Source of the DNA: Pseudomonadota bacterium
GTDB taxonomy: Bacteria; Bdellovibrionota; Bacteriovoracia; Bacteriovoracales; Bacteriovoracaceae
Reading direction: 5' to 3'
Length of the DNA stretch: 64,000 nt
NCBI GenBank assembly: GCA_027488375.1
Contig: JAIYBW010000001.1
Coordinates: 124,001 to 188,000 of the forward strand
Positions 52,855-62,711 of this stretch are shown piece by piece. Made by a program: the position numbers and the translations under genes. Within the stretch, counting starts at the first letter, position 1. Each line of letters starts with the position of its first letter. The notes under the pieces were generated by a model. It ran no database searches. It worked only from the letters and a program-made list of their open reading frames with translations, and was not told the origin of the DNA.

Positions 52855-53934
52855 ATGGCCGACGAAAGCGACGACGACGAAAAAACGGAAGAACCCTCCC
52901 AGCATAGGATAGATGAATCCCGTAAGAAGGGTGATGTTGCAGTTTCGAAAGAACTTTCGAACGTTCTTTTATTATCTGGTTCACTTCTCACTCTTATTTT
53001 ATGTGGTTTTTTCGTTTACGAACAATTCACTGAGTACATTGACTGGCTCTATCGCTTAGATTTTAAAAATATTTATACTACCAAAAAGTTTGTGGATGTT
53101 ATTAATCAAACAGCTTGGACACTCGTTAAATGTGTTGGGCCATTCTTTGTGGCATCAGCGTGTTTGGGTTTTGTTTCCTCTTTCATTCAGATCGGCTTTC
53201 TCTATTCACCAGAAATTCTTGAAGTCAAATTTGAGAGACTTAATCCAATCCAGGGATTTCAAAGACTATTAAGTAAAAAAGCGATTGTTGAAGCCATTAA
53301 AGGTGTTTTTAAATTCACTGTTGTCATCATGATTACTTACAGTGTGATGAAAGATAATATTGGAAGCTTCCTCGGTTTTCTCCATGCAGATGCTGCTCAA
53401 AGTATAGGTTTTGGTAAGTACTTGATGGTTAAACTTGGCTTTTCAGTCTTACTTGGTTTGGGTGTGATTGCTATTGCAGACTTTGCTTGGGAGAAATGGA
53501 GCTATCGTAAGAAAATGATGATGACCAAGCAACAGGTTAAGGAAGAAGCGAAAGAAAAAGATGGTAATCCTGAAGTCAAAAATAAAATACGCCAAATTCA
53601 AAGACAAATGGCCCAAAAACGCATGATGGATGATGTAAAAAAGGCCGATGTAATTGTTACCAATCCAACTCATATTAGTGTAGCATTAAAGTATGATGGG
53701 GAGAACATGGTGGCCCCATCAGTCACTGCTAAAGGTGCAGATCATTTGGCCTTAAGAATTCGAGAAATTGCTAAGGAAAATGATATACCTGTTGTTGAAA
53801 ATATTATGTTAGCGCGTACTCTTTATAAAACAGTTAAAGTGGGACATGGAGTTCCTCGAACACTTTATAAAGCCGTCGCAGAAGTTCTAGCTTTTGTTTA
53901 TAAGTTAAGAAGAAAACAAAAAGCTTTAAAATAA
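52855..53934 (+). CDS. flhB: Flagellar export switch protein FlhB
   Basis: The 359-residue protein has a charged N-terminal tail, KTEEPSQHRIDESRKKGDVAVSKEL (family start), four membrane helices, and a cytoplasmic domain with the autocleavage site NPTH (270-273). It switches export from hook to filament proteins. Confidence 0.97.
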   Translation: MADESDDDEKTEEPSQHRIDESRKKGDVAVSKELSNVLLLSGSLLTLILCGFFVYEQFTEYIDWLYRLDFKNIYTTKKFVDVINQTAWTLVKCVGPFFVASACLGFVSSFIQIGFLYSPEILEVKFERLNPIQGFQRLLSKKAIVEAIKGVFKFTVVIMITYSVMKDNIGSFLGFLHADAAQSIGFGKYLMVKLGFSVLLGLGVIAIADFAWEKWSYRKKMMMTKQQVKEEAKEKDGNPEVKNKIRQIQRQMAQKRMMDDVKKADVIVTNPTHISVALKYDGENMVAPSVTAKGADHLALRIREIAKENDIPVVENIMLARTLYKTVKVGHGVPRTLYKAVAEVLAFVYKLRRKQKALK

Positions 53935-53962
53935 AATTTAGCCCAGGATGGGCGAGGTATCT

Positions 53963-56038
53963 ATGGATGGATTACTAGGTAAACTCAAAATTTTATCTCA
54001 AAATTCTGACCTTGCAATTGCATTGGGACTGATGATTGTTTTAGGTGTGATGGTTGTACCTATACCACCACTCCTTCTCGATCTTTTTCTGGCCCTCTCT
54101 ATTGCTGTTTCAGTAGCTATCCTTTTAGTTTCTGTTTATTCAAGAAAGCCTTTAGATTTTTCTACTTTCCCAACAGTGCTTTTAATAACAACTCTCTTGC
54201 GACTTTCTCTCAACGTTGCCTCGACTCGTAACATCCTTCTTCATGGGGCCACTGATGGGACTGCAGCTGCTGGAGAAATTATTAAATCCTTTGGTGAGTT
54301 TGTGGTGGGGGGAAATTACGCCGTCGGTATTATCATATTTATTATCCTTGTGGTTATTAACTTCATCGTTATTACAAAAGGTGCTGGGCGAGTGGCCGAA
54401 GTTTCAGCACGATTCACATTAGATGCAATGCCTGGAAAGCAAATGGCCATTGATGCCGACTTAAATGCAGGTCTTATTAACGAGGCCGAAGCAAAAAAAC
54501 GTCGAGCAGAAGTAGCACAAGAAGCAGATTTTTACGGATCGATGGACGGTGCTTCGAAGTTTGTTCGAGGAGATGCTATTGCAGGTATCTTGATTACAGC
54601 GATTAATATTGTGGGTGGTATCATTATTGGTGTTGCTCAAAATGACATGAATTTTTCTGATGCTGCTAAAACGTTTACACTCCTCACGGTAGGTGATGGT
54701 CTTATCGCTCAAATTCCAGCACTCATTATCTCTACTGCTGCAGGTATTATTGCTACCAGAAATTCAAACTCTGAAGCGCTTGGAAAACAAGTCGGAGAAG
54801 AATTTACGGCCCACCCTAAAGCTTTCTATATCACGGCAGGATCTCTGGCGATGTTTGGACTTATTCCGGGATTTCCTGGCCTTCCTTTCATGTTGATGGG
54901 TGGTCTTATTGCGTTTGCTGGATTTAAAATTGAAAAAAATAAAGAGCTGGCCAAAACTGCAGAGCAAACAAGCGCTGTTCAAGAAACAAAATCAAAAGCA
55001 GAAACTCTAGAATCTCTTCTTCCAGTTCAGCTGGTTCAACTAGAAGTCGGTTATGGAATTGTCAGTATTGTAGATGCAGAACAAAATGGCGATCTCCTAG
55101 AAAGAATTACACAAATTAGAAAACAATTTGCTCTCGATTGGGGTGTTATTATTCCTTCTGTTCAAATTAAAGATAATCTTGAACTTAAGCCCGGTGGCTA
55201 CTCAATTAAGATGAAGGGTGTCGAAATTGCAAAAGGCGAGCTCGTAGCTGATCATCTTATGGCCATGGATCCAGGAACAGTGATTGAGCAAATGGAAGGG
55301 ATTCCAACTAAAGAACCAGTATTCGGCCTTCCTGCGATTTGGATTACTGATGATAGAAAAGATGAAGCTCAATTTAATGGATATACAGTTGTTGATCTTT
55401 CTACCATCGTCGCAACACATTTAACTGAAGTCCTTAAAGCGAATCTAAGTGAACTCTTCGGAAGACAAGAGCTTGTGAAAGTTATGGATAACTTTAAAGA
55501 AGATAATCCAAAAGTTGTCTCAGATCTTGTCCCTGATATTATGACTTTAGGGACAGTTCTTAAAGTGCTTCAAAATCTTTTAAGAGAGGGTGTCTCTGTT
55601 AGAGATCTCAGAACAATTCTTGAAACTCTTGCTGAATTTGGTCCAAGTTCTAAAGATCCAGATGCCTTAACCGAGTATGCTCGCCAATCACTCTATCGTT
55701 CTATTACAGAGAAAATTAAAAACGGATCTGGTGAAGTCACTCTTTTCACTTTGGATCTTGGACTTGAGCAGGCCGTGGCGAGATCAATCATTCAGACCGA
55801 TGGTGGCTCACAACTTAATCTTGATCCTAAAGTCACTCAAACAATTCTTGCCTCACTCAATGAAAAAATTGAGGAAGCAACCTCTCAAGGTGAGAAGATG
55901 GTGGTCCTATGCAGCCCTGTAATTAGGAGACATTTCAAGAGGTTAACTGAGAAATTCATTCCCAACCTGATTGTGGTCAGTCATAATGAATTAAGTCCAG
56001 ATGTTAATATTAGATCACTAGGTACGGTGAGGTTATAA
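53963..56038 (+). CDS. flhA: Flagellar export protein FlhA
   Basis: ATG 53963 has GAGG 5 nt upstream (the longer ATG at 53948 has none), giving 691 residues. The membrane domain has the FHIPEP signature (RLSLNVASTRNILL, GKQMAIDADLNAGLINEAEAKKRRAEV), followed by the large cytoplasmic ring domain. It forms the nonameric export ring. The flhF start lies 3 bp after the stop. Confidence 0.97.
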   Translation: MDGLLGKLKILSQNSDLAIALGLMIVLGVMVVPIPPLLLDLFLALSIAVSVAILLVSVYSRKPLDFSTFPTVLLITTLLRLSLNVASTRNILLHGATDGTAAAGEIIKSFGEFVVGGNYAVGIIIFIILVVINFIVITKGAGRVAEVSARFTLDAMPGKQMAIDADLNAGLINEAEAKKRRAEVAQEADFYGSMDGASKFVRGDAIAGILITAINIVGGIIIGVAQNDMNFSDAAKTFTLLTVGDGLIAQIPALIISTAAGIIATRNSNSEALGKQVGEEFTAHPKAFYITAGSLAMFGLIPGFPGLPFMLMGGLIAFAGFKIEKNKELAKTAEQTSAVQETKSKAETLESLLPVQLVQLEVGYGIVSIVDAEQNGDLLERITQIRKQFALDWGVIIPSVQIKDNLELKPGGYSIKMKGVEIAKGELVADHLMAMDPGTVIEQMEGIPTKEPVFGLPAIWITDDRKDEAQFNGYTVVDLSTIVATHLTEVLKANLSELFGRQELVKVMDNFKEDNPKVVSDLVPDIMTLGTVLKVLQNLLREGVSVRDLRTILETLAEFGPSSKDPDALTEYARQSLYRSITEKIKNGSGEVTLFTLDLGLEQAVARSIIQTDGGSQLNLDPKVTQTILASLNEKIEEATSQGEKMVVLCSPVIRRHFKRLTEKFIPNLIVVSHNELSPDVNIRSLGTVRL

Positions 56039-56041
56039 AGA

Positions 56042-57592
56042 ATGTTCGTTAAGAAATTCGAAGCCGATACATTAGAAGAGGCCTTAAAAGCGGTCAAGTT
56101 AGAGCTTGGCCCTGATGCTATTATTCTTAAAACAATCACAAATAATGGTCTCAAGGGTGCTTTTAAAAAAAAGAAGATTGAAATAACAGCCGCTATATCA
56201 GAAAGAAGTTTTGAAAAAAAGTCAAAGGTGGATAAAGTGCTAAATGATGATCAAAAAGAAGCTTTTTATCAAAAACCTGCTAAATCAATTAAAGATACTA
56301 TTCATCAATATGCTGGTCCGGAAAATTCGATGCAATCAAATTCAGGAGCAGGGTATGGAAATATTGGACTTAATAAAGTTGTAAATACGATTGCTAAAGG
56401 TTCTGCTAGCCTGGCCGAGGTTACGACTAAAACGACTTCAATGATTAAGAATAGCCTCGATGAATTTCTCACTGATGGAGAAGAATCATCTTTTGATTTT
56501 GATTCAAATGATGTTGAACCAGTGATGGCAAAACCTAAGGCCACTCATGGTAAGTATTCAGAGCCACCATCTGAGAGAGTTTTAACTCAAAAATCTAATC
56601 AGGCTGCCTCTGCTCGTCCTACTCAGAATGAAACGACCTCATCTCCTAGAGAATATTCGCAACCAAATCAGCAAACACCTGCTCAATCTGTTTCACGTGA
56701 AGCTTATAATGAATTGCGCCAAGAGATGAAAACGCAACAGCATAAAATCGCTCTTCTCGAGCAAAAAATTTTAGAGCTCTCTCAAAATTATCAATTCAAT
56801 CAAAAACATCTCAATGAAGCTAATGGTCTTTTTCAGCTTCGGACGACTCTTAAAACTCTTGATGTGGATGAGTCACATATTTTGGATCTGATGAAAAAGG
56901 CCAATTATGAATTGGCCAAAGAGGATCTCGAAAATCCTGATGTGGTCTTTGAATTTGCACTCAAAGAAATGGCCGGATCCATTTTTACAGATATTCCGCT
57001 CTTTGCAAAAATCGGTAATGGGGAACCCGTAGTGACCATCCTCGTCTCAGAAGCAGCCTCGGGTCAAAGTTCCATGGGGATGAAAATTGCCGTCTTAAAG
57101 AAAGATGTCACACTGATCCAGTACTCTCAGGATGCTCAAAATTCTGCTAGTACTGACTTTGCTGCTCAGGTTTTTGGCATAAAATCGGAAAAGGTTCAAA
57201 ACTTTTCTGAAGTTGTCGGTCTCTGTCGTAAAGCTACAGAAGCAGGGAGGTCTGTCCTTGTGGATCTCCGTCTAAATACAAAAAATGGCGATGAAACAAA
57301 AAAATTCATTGAGACTATGAAACGTGGTTTCCATCATGTGGAAGTGCTAGGCACACTTTCGGCGATTCACTCAGAACTTTATAACAGAAAAATTATTGCC
57401 CGATATAAGGATATAATTGACGGTGTTATCATATCTCATGTGGACCTTTGTATGAACTTTGGGGCCCTCTTCAATGTTCATAAGGCCCACAATAAGTTGC
57501 CTCTCAAATTCTTTGGAACAGGTCCAGTAGTTCCGGATGATATTGAGGCAGCGACGGCCGAAAGATTAATGGCCGGTCTTTTTCAGTTCTAG
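56042..57592 (+). CDS. flhF: FlhF-type protein with degenerate GTPase motifs
   Basis: The 516-residue protein starts with the FlhF N-terminus (FVKKFEADTLEEALKAVKLELGPDAIILKT). A long low-complexity linker (140-220) and a coiled coil follow. The C-terminal NG-like domain keeps the FlhF end (FGTGPVVPDDIEAATAERLMAGLF). The GTP-binding motifs are missing. The P-loop position (336-344) reads SEAASGQSS instead of GPTGVGKTT, the DTAGR segment is VDLRLNT (407-413), and TKxD is SHVD (465-468). FlhF normally dimerises with GTP and sets flagellum position and number. Here it may be a non-GTPase version; the rest of the operon is intact. Confidence 0.88.
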   Translation: MFVKKFEADTLEEALKAVKLELGPDAIILKTITNNGLKGAFKKKKIEITAAISERSFEKKSKVDKVLNDDQKEAFYQKPAKSIKDTIHQYAGPENSMQSNSGAGYGNIGLNKVVNTIAKGSASLAEVTTKTTSMIKNSLDEFLTDGEESSFDFDSNDVEPVMAKPKATHGKYSEPPSERVLTQKSNQAASARPTQNETTSSPREYSQPNQQTPAQSVSREAYNELRQEMKTQQHKIALLEQKILELSQNYQFNQKHLNEANGLFQLRTTLKTLDVDESHILDLMKKANYELAKEDLENPDVVFEFALKEMAGSIFTDIPLFAKIGNGEPVVTILVSEAASGQSSMGMKIAVLKKDVTLIQYSQDAQNSASTDFAAQVFGIKSEKVQNFSEVVGLCRKATEAGRSVLVDLRLNTKNGDETKKFIETMKRGFHHVEVLGTLSAIHSELYNRKIIARYKDIIDGVIISHVDLCMNFGALFNVHKAHNKLPLKFFGTGPVVPDDIEAATAERLMAGLFQF

Positions 57593-57652
57593 TTCCAAGT
57601 CTTTGTTGTGAGGCCCGACAGGATGTTAGGCCAGTGCAGTGACAGGAGGTTT

Positions 57653-58528
57653 ATGCACAAGACTAGTGAGTGGTTGCTTTCTTTTAGTTCAAATCAAAAA
57701 TTAAACTCTCGTAGTTTATCTCTCGAAGACTTTAGGCCCTGTACTAAGATTTCAATTACTGGTGGCAAAGGTGGGGTAGGAAAGACCTCTATTTCTTTAA
57801 AGGCTGCTCAAGAGCTAGCGAAATCTGGCCATAGAACATTACTGATTGATTGCGATTCAAATCTTTCAAATACGGCCATCAAATTAGGTTTACCTCTCGA
57901 TAATAAATTTGAAAAACTTCTTTCTGCTGAAGCAAGTTTTGAAGATGTACTCATTCAGCAAGGAAATTTTCACCTTCTACCGGCCTGTAATGGATCAATT
58001 TCTCTATTTGAAAGTAAATTAAATTTTGCCGAAATCATTATTGATATTATCAATTCTCACGAGCATGAGTATGACTATATTCTTCTCGATTGCCCTGCAG
58101 GTGTATCACGAGAAGCCCTAACACTTAATGCCTTTTGCGATTACCGTTGGGTTGTTGTCACTCCAGATAAGTCTTCAATCACTGATTCTTATTCTTTAAT
58201 TAAACTTTTACACAATCGCTTTGGTACAAAAGAAAACCACTTAATTGTGAATATGTTTCAAACTGAAAAACAAATGCAAAAAGTGGTTTCAACTCTGGGG
58301 CAAACGATTGAAAATTTCATCGGGATTAAGACTTCTTTCCTCGGTGGCGTGAAAAAAGCGGAAATTTCTGCCGATGGATTTGATACTTTTTTCCTATCTG
58401 AAACAAATAATGAATGGCAAAAAAACTTCGTTAAACTTTTATATGAGTTCACCGAAAAGAACGGTGGACCGATGGCCGCTCGATTACAGGGCACAAGCCT
58501 TATGGCCCATGAACACGATGTTCATTAA
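57653..58528 (+). CDS. flhG: FlhG/MinD-like ATPase
   Basis: ATG 57653 has AGGAGG upstream; 291 residues. Deviant Walker A GGKGGVGKTS (37-46, signature Lys39), LLIDCDSNLSNT and LLDCPAGVSREAL are as in MinD-type ATPases. The C-terminal FVKLLYEFTEKN may be the amphipathic membrane helix. The N-terminus (1-30) lacks the DQAxxLR motif that in other FlhG stimulates the FlhF GTPase. It limits flagellum number together with FlhF. fliA follows after 28 bp. Confidence 0.9.
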   Translation: MHKTSEWLLSFSSNQKLNSRSLSLEDFRPCTKISITGGKGGVGKTSISLKAAQELAKSGHRTLLIDCDSNLSNTAIKLGLPLDNKFEKLLSAEASFEDVLIQQGNFHLLPACNGSISLFESKLNFAEIIIDIINSHEHEYDYILLDCPAGVSREALTLNAFCDYRWVVVTPDKSSITDSYSLIKLLHNRFGTKENHLIVNMFQTEKQMQKVVSTLGQTIENFIGIKTSFLGGVKKAEISADGFDTFFLSETNNEWQKNFVKLLYEFTEKNGGPMAARLQGTSLMAHEHDVH

Positions 58529-58556
58529 ACGGAAAAAAAGCTAAGGAGAGCATTTC

Positions 58557-59342
58557 ATGTCATCACTCACGGCCAAACTTAAAAATTTAAAAGACTACCG
58601 CTCTACAGTTGATCCTAAGGTCAAAGATGAAATAATTCTTGAATATGCTCCTCTTGTAAGATTTATTGCACAAAAGATTGCTTCAAGACTTCCACCAAAT
58701 ATTGAACTTGATGACATGATTTCTTGTGGTGTTATTGGTCTCATGGATGCCATTGAGAAGTTTGATCCATCTAGAGATAATAAGTTTAAAACTTATGCAG
58801 AATTCAGGATTCGTGGAGCGATTTTAGATGAACTTCGTTCTCAGGACTGGGTCCCTCGTTCTGTAAGAGAGAAGGCAAAAGTAGTTGAAAAAGCCTACGC
58901 AGCCCTAGAAAAAGATCTTGGTCGTCCAGCGACAGATGAGGAAATGTGCGAGCATCTCCAATGCTCAATGGATGAGTTCCATGAACTCATTAATAAATCT
59001 AAATCAGTGTCTTTATTAAATATTGAAGATGCTGCGGCCATGAGCAAAGGCGATAAGAAGCTTATGGTTTCCCTTATGGAAACTTCTCGCTCTGCCAATC
59101 CTCAGACAGCTGTTGGATATAAACGTGCCCAAGAAATTATAAAAGATGGCATTAAGTCACTTCCTGAGAAGCAAAGACTAGTTCTATCTCTTTATTACTT
59201 TGAAGATTTAAATTTAAAAGAAATTGGCCAGGTTTTAGATGTAACTGAGTCCCGAGTATCTCAACTTCATACTCAAGCGATCTTGAAGTTGAAAGCAAAA
59301 CTTCGTAACCAGTTTGAGTCTCACGAAGATATCGCTAGCTAA
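58557..59342 (+). CDS. fliA: Flagellar sigma factor FliA (sigma28)
   Basis: The 261-residue sigma factor has region 2 (EYAPLVRFIAQKIASRLPPNIELDDMISCGVIGLMDAIEKFDPSRDNKFKTYAEFRIRGAILDELRSQDWVPRSVR), typical of the FliA/WhiG group. Region 3 follows, and region 4 has FEDLNLKEIGQVLDVTESRVSQLHTQAILKLK. It directs transcription of late flagellar genes. It is the last gene before the terminator. Confidence 0.97.
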   Translation: MSSLTAKLKNLKDYRSTVDPKVKDEIILEYAPLVRFIAQKIASRLPPNIELDDMISCGVIGLMDAIEKFDPSRDNKFKTYAEFRIRGAILDELRSQDWVPRSVREKAKVVEKAYAALEKDLGRPATDEEMCEHLQCSMDEFHELINKSKSVSLLNIEDAAAMSKGDKKLMVSLMETSRSANPQTAVGYKRAQEIIKDGIKSLPEKQRLVLSLYYFEDLNLKEIGQVLDVTESRVSQLHTQAILKLKAKLRNQFESHEDIAS

Positions 59343-59370
59343 CGATTAATTAAAAATAAGTTCAATCAAG

Positions 59371-59397
59371 AGGCCCTCTTTTTGAGGGCCTTTTTTA
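59371..59397 (+). terminator. Terminator of the flagellar operon
   Basis: The AGGCCCTC/GAGGGCCT stem with a T5 loop (59371-59391) is followed by a T run. Confidence 0.95.
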
Positions 59398-59494
59398 TTT
59401 GCCCCCACGTCTGCCCCTATGTGTTTTAAGCTTTTCAATGCGTCAGCATTTATCAGAGAATTAAATATTGATCTTCTCAAATAAAGGGTGCGAT

Positions 59495-61780
59495 ATGGAC
59501 TGGAAAAGAACTTTTACTCAAGGACAATTTGCCATACATACATTTTTTGTTATTGGGATACTCGCAACAACAGGTGCTACTCTTTATTCTTTTAGAATGG
59601 GGAATATGCAAAAAGTTGAAGAGCAACAAATTCTTAAAGTAAACCAACTCACGCAAAATATAAAACAAGATAAAAGTTTTGATAAGATTACTAAATTTCT
59701 CTCATGGGCAGAGGCGAACAAGGCCCATGAACTCATGAAAGAGTTTCATAATAAAATTGCAAGTACAGAGGAGATTCTTGAAATTAAAGTCTCTAAAGAT
59801 CTTGCTAAAGAAATGACAAAGTTTGATGAGCTCATTAATTTGAATTCAGGACTGAGTAGCCCTGATGATGTTCTCAAAATATTGAAACAAAAAGTCAAAA
59901 ATCTTGAAGATCTATCAAAACAAAAAAAATACCGTTCAGTTGAATCAATATCTTCAAAAATGACGGAACGTCTTAATAATTTAAATACAAAGAATGTAGG
60001 ATCTTCAATTCAAGTAAATTATCTTAAAAGTGATATCGCCCAATTAAATTCTATTGTCGAAAAGTCAACAATTGAAGCTTCTGAAAAAGCAGGTCTCCAG
60101 AATCGTTTTTCATCCATGACTAATGAACTTGAATTACTTTCGAATTTGAATAATCAATCTCGAAATTTAAAAATGAGTGCGAATCAAGCCAATCTTGCAT
60201 TGGCCAAATGGATGAAAGATGTTGATAAGAAGGCTTTAAGTTTTAAAAATATACGAGTTCAAAAACAAAACAATCTTATCATCATGCTTTCGAGTGTTGT
60301 AGCCTTTCTTGTCTTATCTTGGATGGGAATGGCCTATCTATTTAGATGGCAAAAACAAAAAATTTCAACACAGCTTGAAGGGGAAGTTAAATCAGTTATC
60401 TCAAATGGTATTTTAAATGATCAGCGTTATATGATTGATCAATATACTGATGTAACGAGAGCTGAAATTATCGCTCTCATGGATGGATTAAAAGTAAAGC
60501 TTAATCTTGGAACACTTCTTCATGAGGGATTACCATTTGCTGGTTGCATGATTGATCACAATTTTAAGCTTGTATGGCATAATCAATTATTTCTTGATCA
60601 ACTTTACTTGAGTGATGAAGAAGTTCGATCTGATGCTTTCAATTGGGACTATGTTCGAGATTATCTCAACTTAGATCAAGACCCGATCTATCAAGCACTC
60701 GTTAATAAAATTGCAGGAATTTATCCTGTGAAAATTAAGCAAGACGAGCTTTCACCTTCTCTTCCATATGAAATGTACGTGACCCCTGTTGTGGCCAATA
60801 GAGAAGAAAGAGTGATGGTCTTTCTTTATCCACTGGTTTCAGTTAAAGATGCTATTAACGAACAAGTTAATGTTTCTCAGAATGCGATGGTTCGGTTTAT
60901 TGAACTTTGGAATGCTGAAAGATTAGATGAAGACGAGCTTGGTCTGCTTGAGAGAGATTTCTCAAATAATGATTTAAAAAACCTATATGTTGAGTTGCAC
61001 CAAGTGTTTAATCGAGTCACTGATGAGAAAGTCGAATATCTTCACACTATAAATAGTCTTGAAAAAGAAAATAGTGAGCTCAAAGAAAAAATCAAATTTA
61101 TGGAAGAATTTGAAGCTGAAAGGAAGTTTATCGTTAAGGATGAAGCTCGAATTGCTAGTGAATTAAAGCATTCCTTTGTGACTAATATTGAATCGAATGA
61201 GTCCTTAATTCAAATTAACAAAACAATTTTACAGCAATCCGATGATCTTAAAAATGAAGCCCATCGTTTGCATCTTGTTTCTCAGGAAGCATTGAAGAGG
61301 GCCAAGGAATCTGGCGAGATTATTCACCAACTTGAATCCATGAAAGGGGAGTATAAAAAATTAAAGTTTGAATTAATGGAAATTAAAGTGAAATTAATTT
61401 CTATGAATAATTCACTGCTTGGACAACTCCCAGCTTTGGATGAAAATCAACAAAAACTAGCAACTCGCTATAAGGATGAGTTAGCACGTTTGGATTTTAC
61501 TGTTGCAGCCTTTGACAAAAAACTTATGCAGCTCGATGTTCAAATTTCTAAACTTTCTATGATTCATGAGAAGTTGCCATCTGAGCAGATTTCTTTTTCA
61601 TTCCAGACAACCCAAAAAGACCATGAAGTTCGTGAAGCTTTGATTGACGTCCAAAAGAGACTAAATATTGAAGAAGGGCGAGTGCTTGAAAATTTTAAAA
61701 GCCTATTCTCGCTTTTAAAAAAGGAATATAAATCTGAAAGGATGGTCACGAATTCAAATAGTGATCAATTTCTATCCTGA
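59495..61780 (+). CDS. Membrane coiled-coil protein with PAS-like segment
   Basis: ATG 59495 has AAGGGTG upstream; 761 residues. A membrane helix at about 12-33, a long helical periplasmic part, a second helix near 270-290, then a PAS-like segment (LHEGLPFAGCMIDHNFKLVWHNQLFLDQLYLSDEEV...FNWDYVRDYLNL) and about 350 residues of coiled coil. The layout resembles a chemoreceptor, but I see no methyl-accepting hairpin signature and no HAMP I could call. It follows the flagellar operon behind its own terminator; the coupled pseudouridine synthase gene is unrelated in function. Confidence 0.68.
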   Translation: MDWKRTFTQGQFAIHTFFVIGILATTGATLYSFRMGNMQKVEEQQILKVNQLTQNIKQDKSFDKITKFLSWAEANKAHELMKEFHNKIASTEEILEIKVSKDLAKEMTKFDELINLNSGLSSPDDVLKILKQKVKNLEDLSKQKKYRSVESISSKMTERLNNLNTKNVGSSIQVNYLKSDIAQLNSIVEKSTIEASEKAGLQNRFSSMTNELELLSNLNNQSRNLKMSANQANLALAKWMKDVDKKALSFKNIRVQKQNNLIIMLSSVVAFLVLSWMGMAYLFRWQKQKISTQLEGEVKSVISNGILNDQRYMIDQYTDVTRAEIIALMDGLKVKLNLGTLLHEGLPFAGCMIDHNFKLVWHNQLFLDQLYLSDEEVRSDAFNWDYVRDYLNLDQDPIYQALVNKIAGIYPVKIKQDELSPSLPYEMYVTPVVANREERVMVFLYPLVSVKDAINEQVNVSQNAMVRFIELWNAERLDEDELGLLERDFSNNDLKNLYVELHQVFNRVTDEKVEYLHTINSLEKENSELKEKIKFMEEFEAERKFIVKDEARIASELKHSFVTNIESNESLIQINKTILQQSDDLKNEAHRLHLVSQEALKRAKESGEIIHQLESMKGEYKKLKFELMEIKVKLISMNNSLLGQLPALDENQQKLATRYKDELARLDFTVAAFDKKLMQLDVQISKLSMIHEKLPSEQISFSFQTTQKDHEVREALIDVQKRLNIEEGRVLENFKSLFSLLKKEYKSERMVTNSNSDQFLS

Positions 61781-62607
61781 TGAAAGTTTTCGATCTTCAA
61801 GTTAAGAAGTTTTCATCTAACAATATTAAAATAGGTGAATTGCTGGTTTTAGCAACACAGCTTCTTGAGATTGATTTGAAAGATGCTGCAGAGAAAGGCG
61901 CAGTCTGGATTCAAAAGAGAAGTGCCGGGAAAATTTTGAGACTTAGAGATATAAACGTTATCGTGAGACCCGAGGATAAGGTCACTCTGTATTATGATAA
62001 AAAAATTCTTTCTTATCCTGAAATAACCCATGCGGAATGTCTTCTTACAAATAAGAACTATAGTATTTGGATAAAAGAAGCTGGCGTTCTCGCTCAGGGG
62101 TCTCAAGCTTCAGACCATACTTCAATATTAAGATTCATTGAGCGCCAGAAGGGTCACGAAGTCTTTCTCATCCATCGTTTGGATCGTGAGACTGAAGGGC
62201 TTATGATTGTAGGCCATCATTCTCAAGCTGCTGCAAAACTGAGTGACATGTTTCAAAAAAACTTAGTAAAAAAAACTTATGAGGCAGTCGTTAAAGGCCA
62301 GATGAAGCCAGGATCTACACATCTGATTGATAAAAAATTGGATGGAAAAGCTGCCACTACTGAGGTTGAAGTGCTTGATTCTCAGGGGAATTTATCCCTG
62401 CTTAAAGTTGAAATTAAAACTGGTCGGCTCCATCAGATTCGACGGCATCTTGAATCCATCGGTCACCCGGTCATGGGGGATCCAAAATACGGAAAAGGTA
62501 ATAAAAATCGAGAGGGCCTTAAGCTACTAGCTAAGTCATTGGAATTTAATGATCCATGGTCTCAATCTCTCGTCTCAGTTTCGCATCATCACTCATTGGG
62601 CCTGTAG
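61780..62607 (+). CDS. RluA-family pseudouridine synthase
   Basis: The 275-residue protein has an N-terminal S4-like part and the catalytic motif IHRLDRETEGLMI with Asp, then KTYEAVVKG and KTGRLHQIRRHLESIGHPVMGDPKYG. It isomerises uridine to pseudouridine in rRNA or tRNA; the target site cannot be read. Its ATG overlaps the stop of the preceding gene. Confidence 0.93.
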   Translation: MKVFDLQVKKFSSNNIKIGELLVLATQLLEIDLKDAAEKGAVWIQKRSAGKILRLRDINVIVRPEDKVTLYYDKKILSYPEITHAECLLTNKNYSIWIKEAGVLAQGSQASDHTSILRFIERQKGHEVFLIHRLDRETEGLMIVGHHSQAAAKLSDMFQKNLVKKTYEAVVKGQMKPGSTHLIDKKLDGKAATTEVEVLDSQGNLSLLKVEIKTGRLHQIRRHLESIGHPVMGDPKYGKGNKNREGLKLLAKSLEFNDPWSQSLVSVSHHHSLGL

Positions 62608-62711
62608 TTAAATTTTGCTCAATCCTGTAAAAAGTTCAAATCCCTCAAAAGACTAAAAAAATTCTCATTAATCCGGATACTATTTCGCTACGCATTATTA
62701 AGGAGCTTTTC

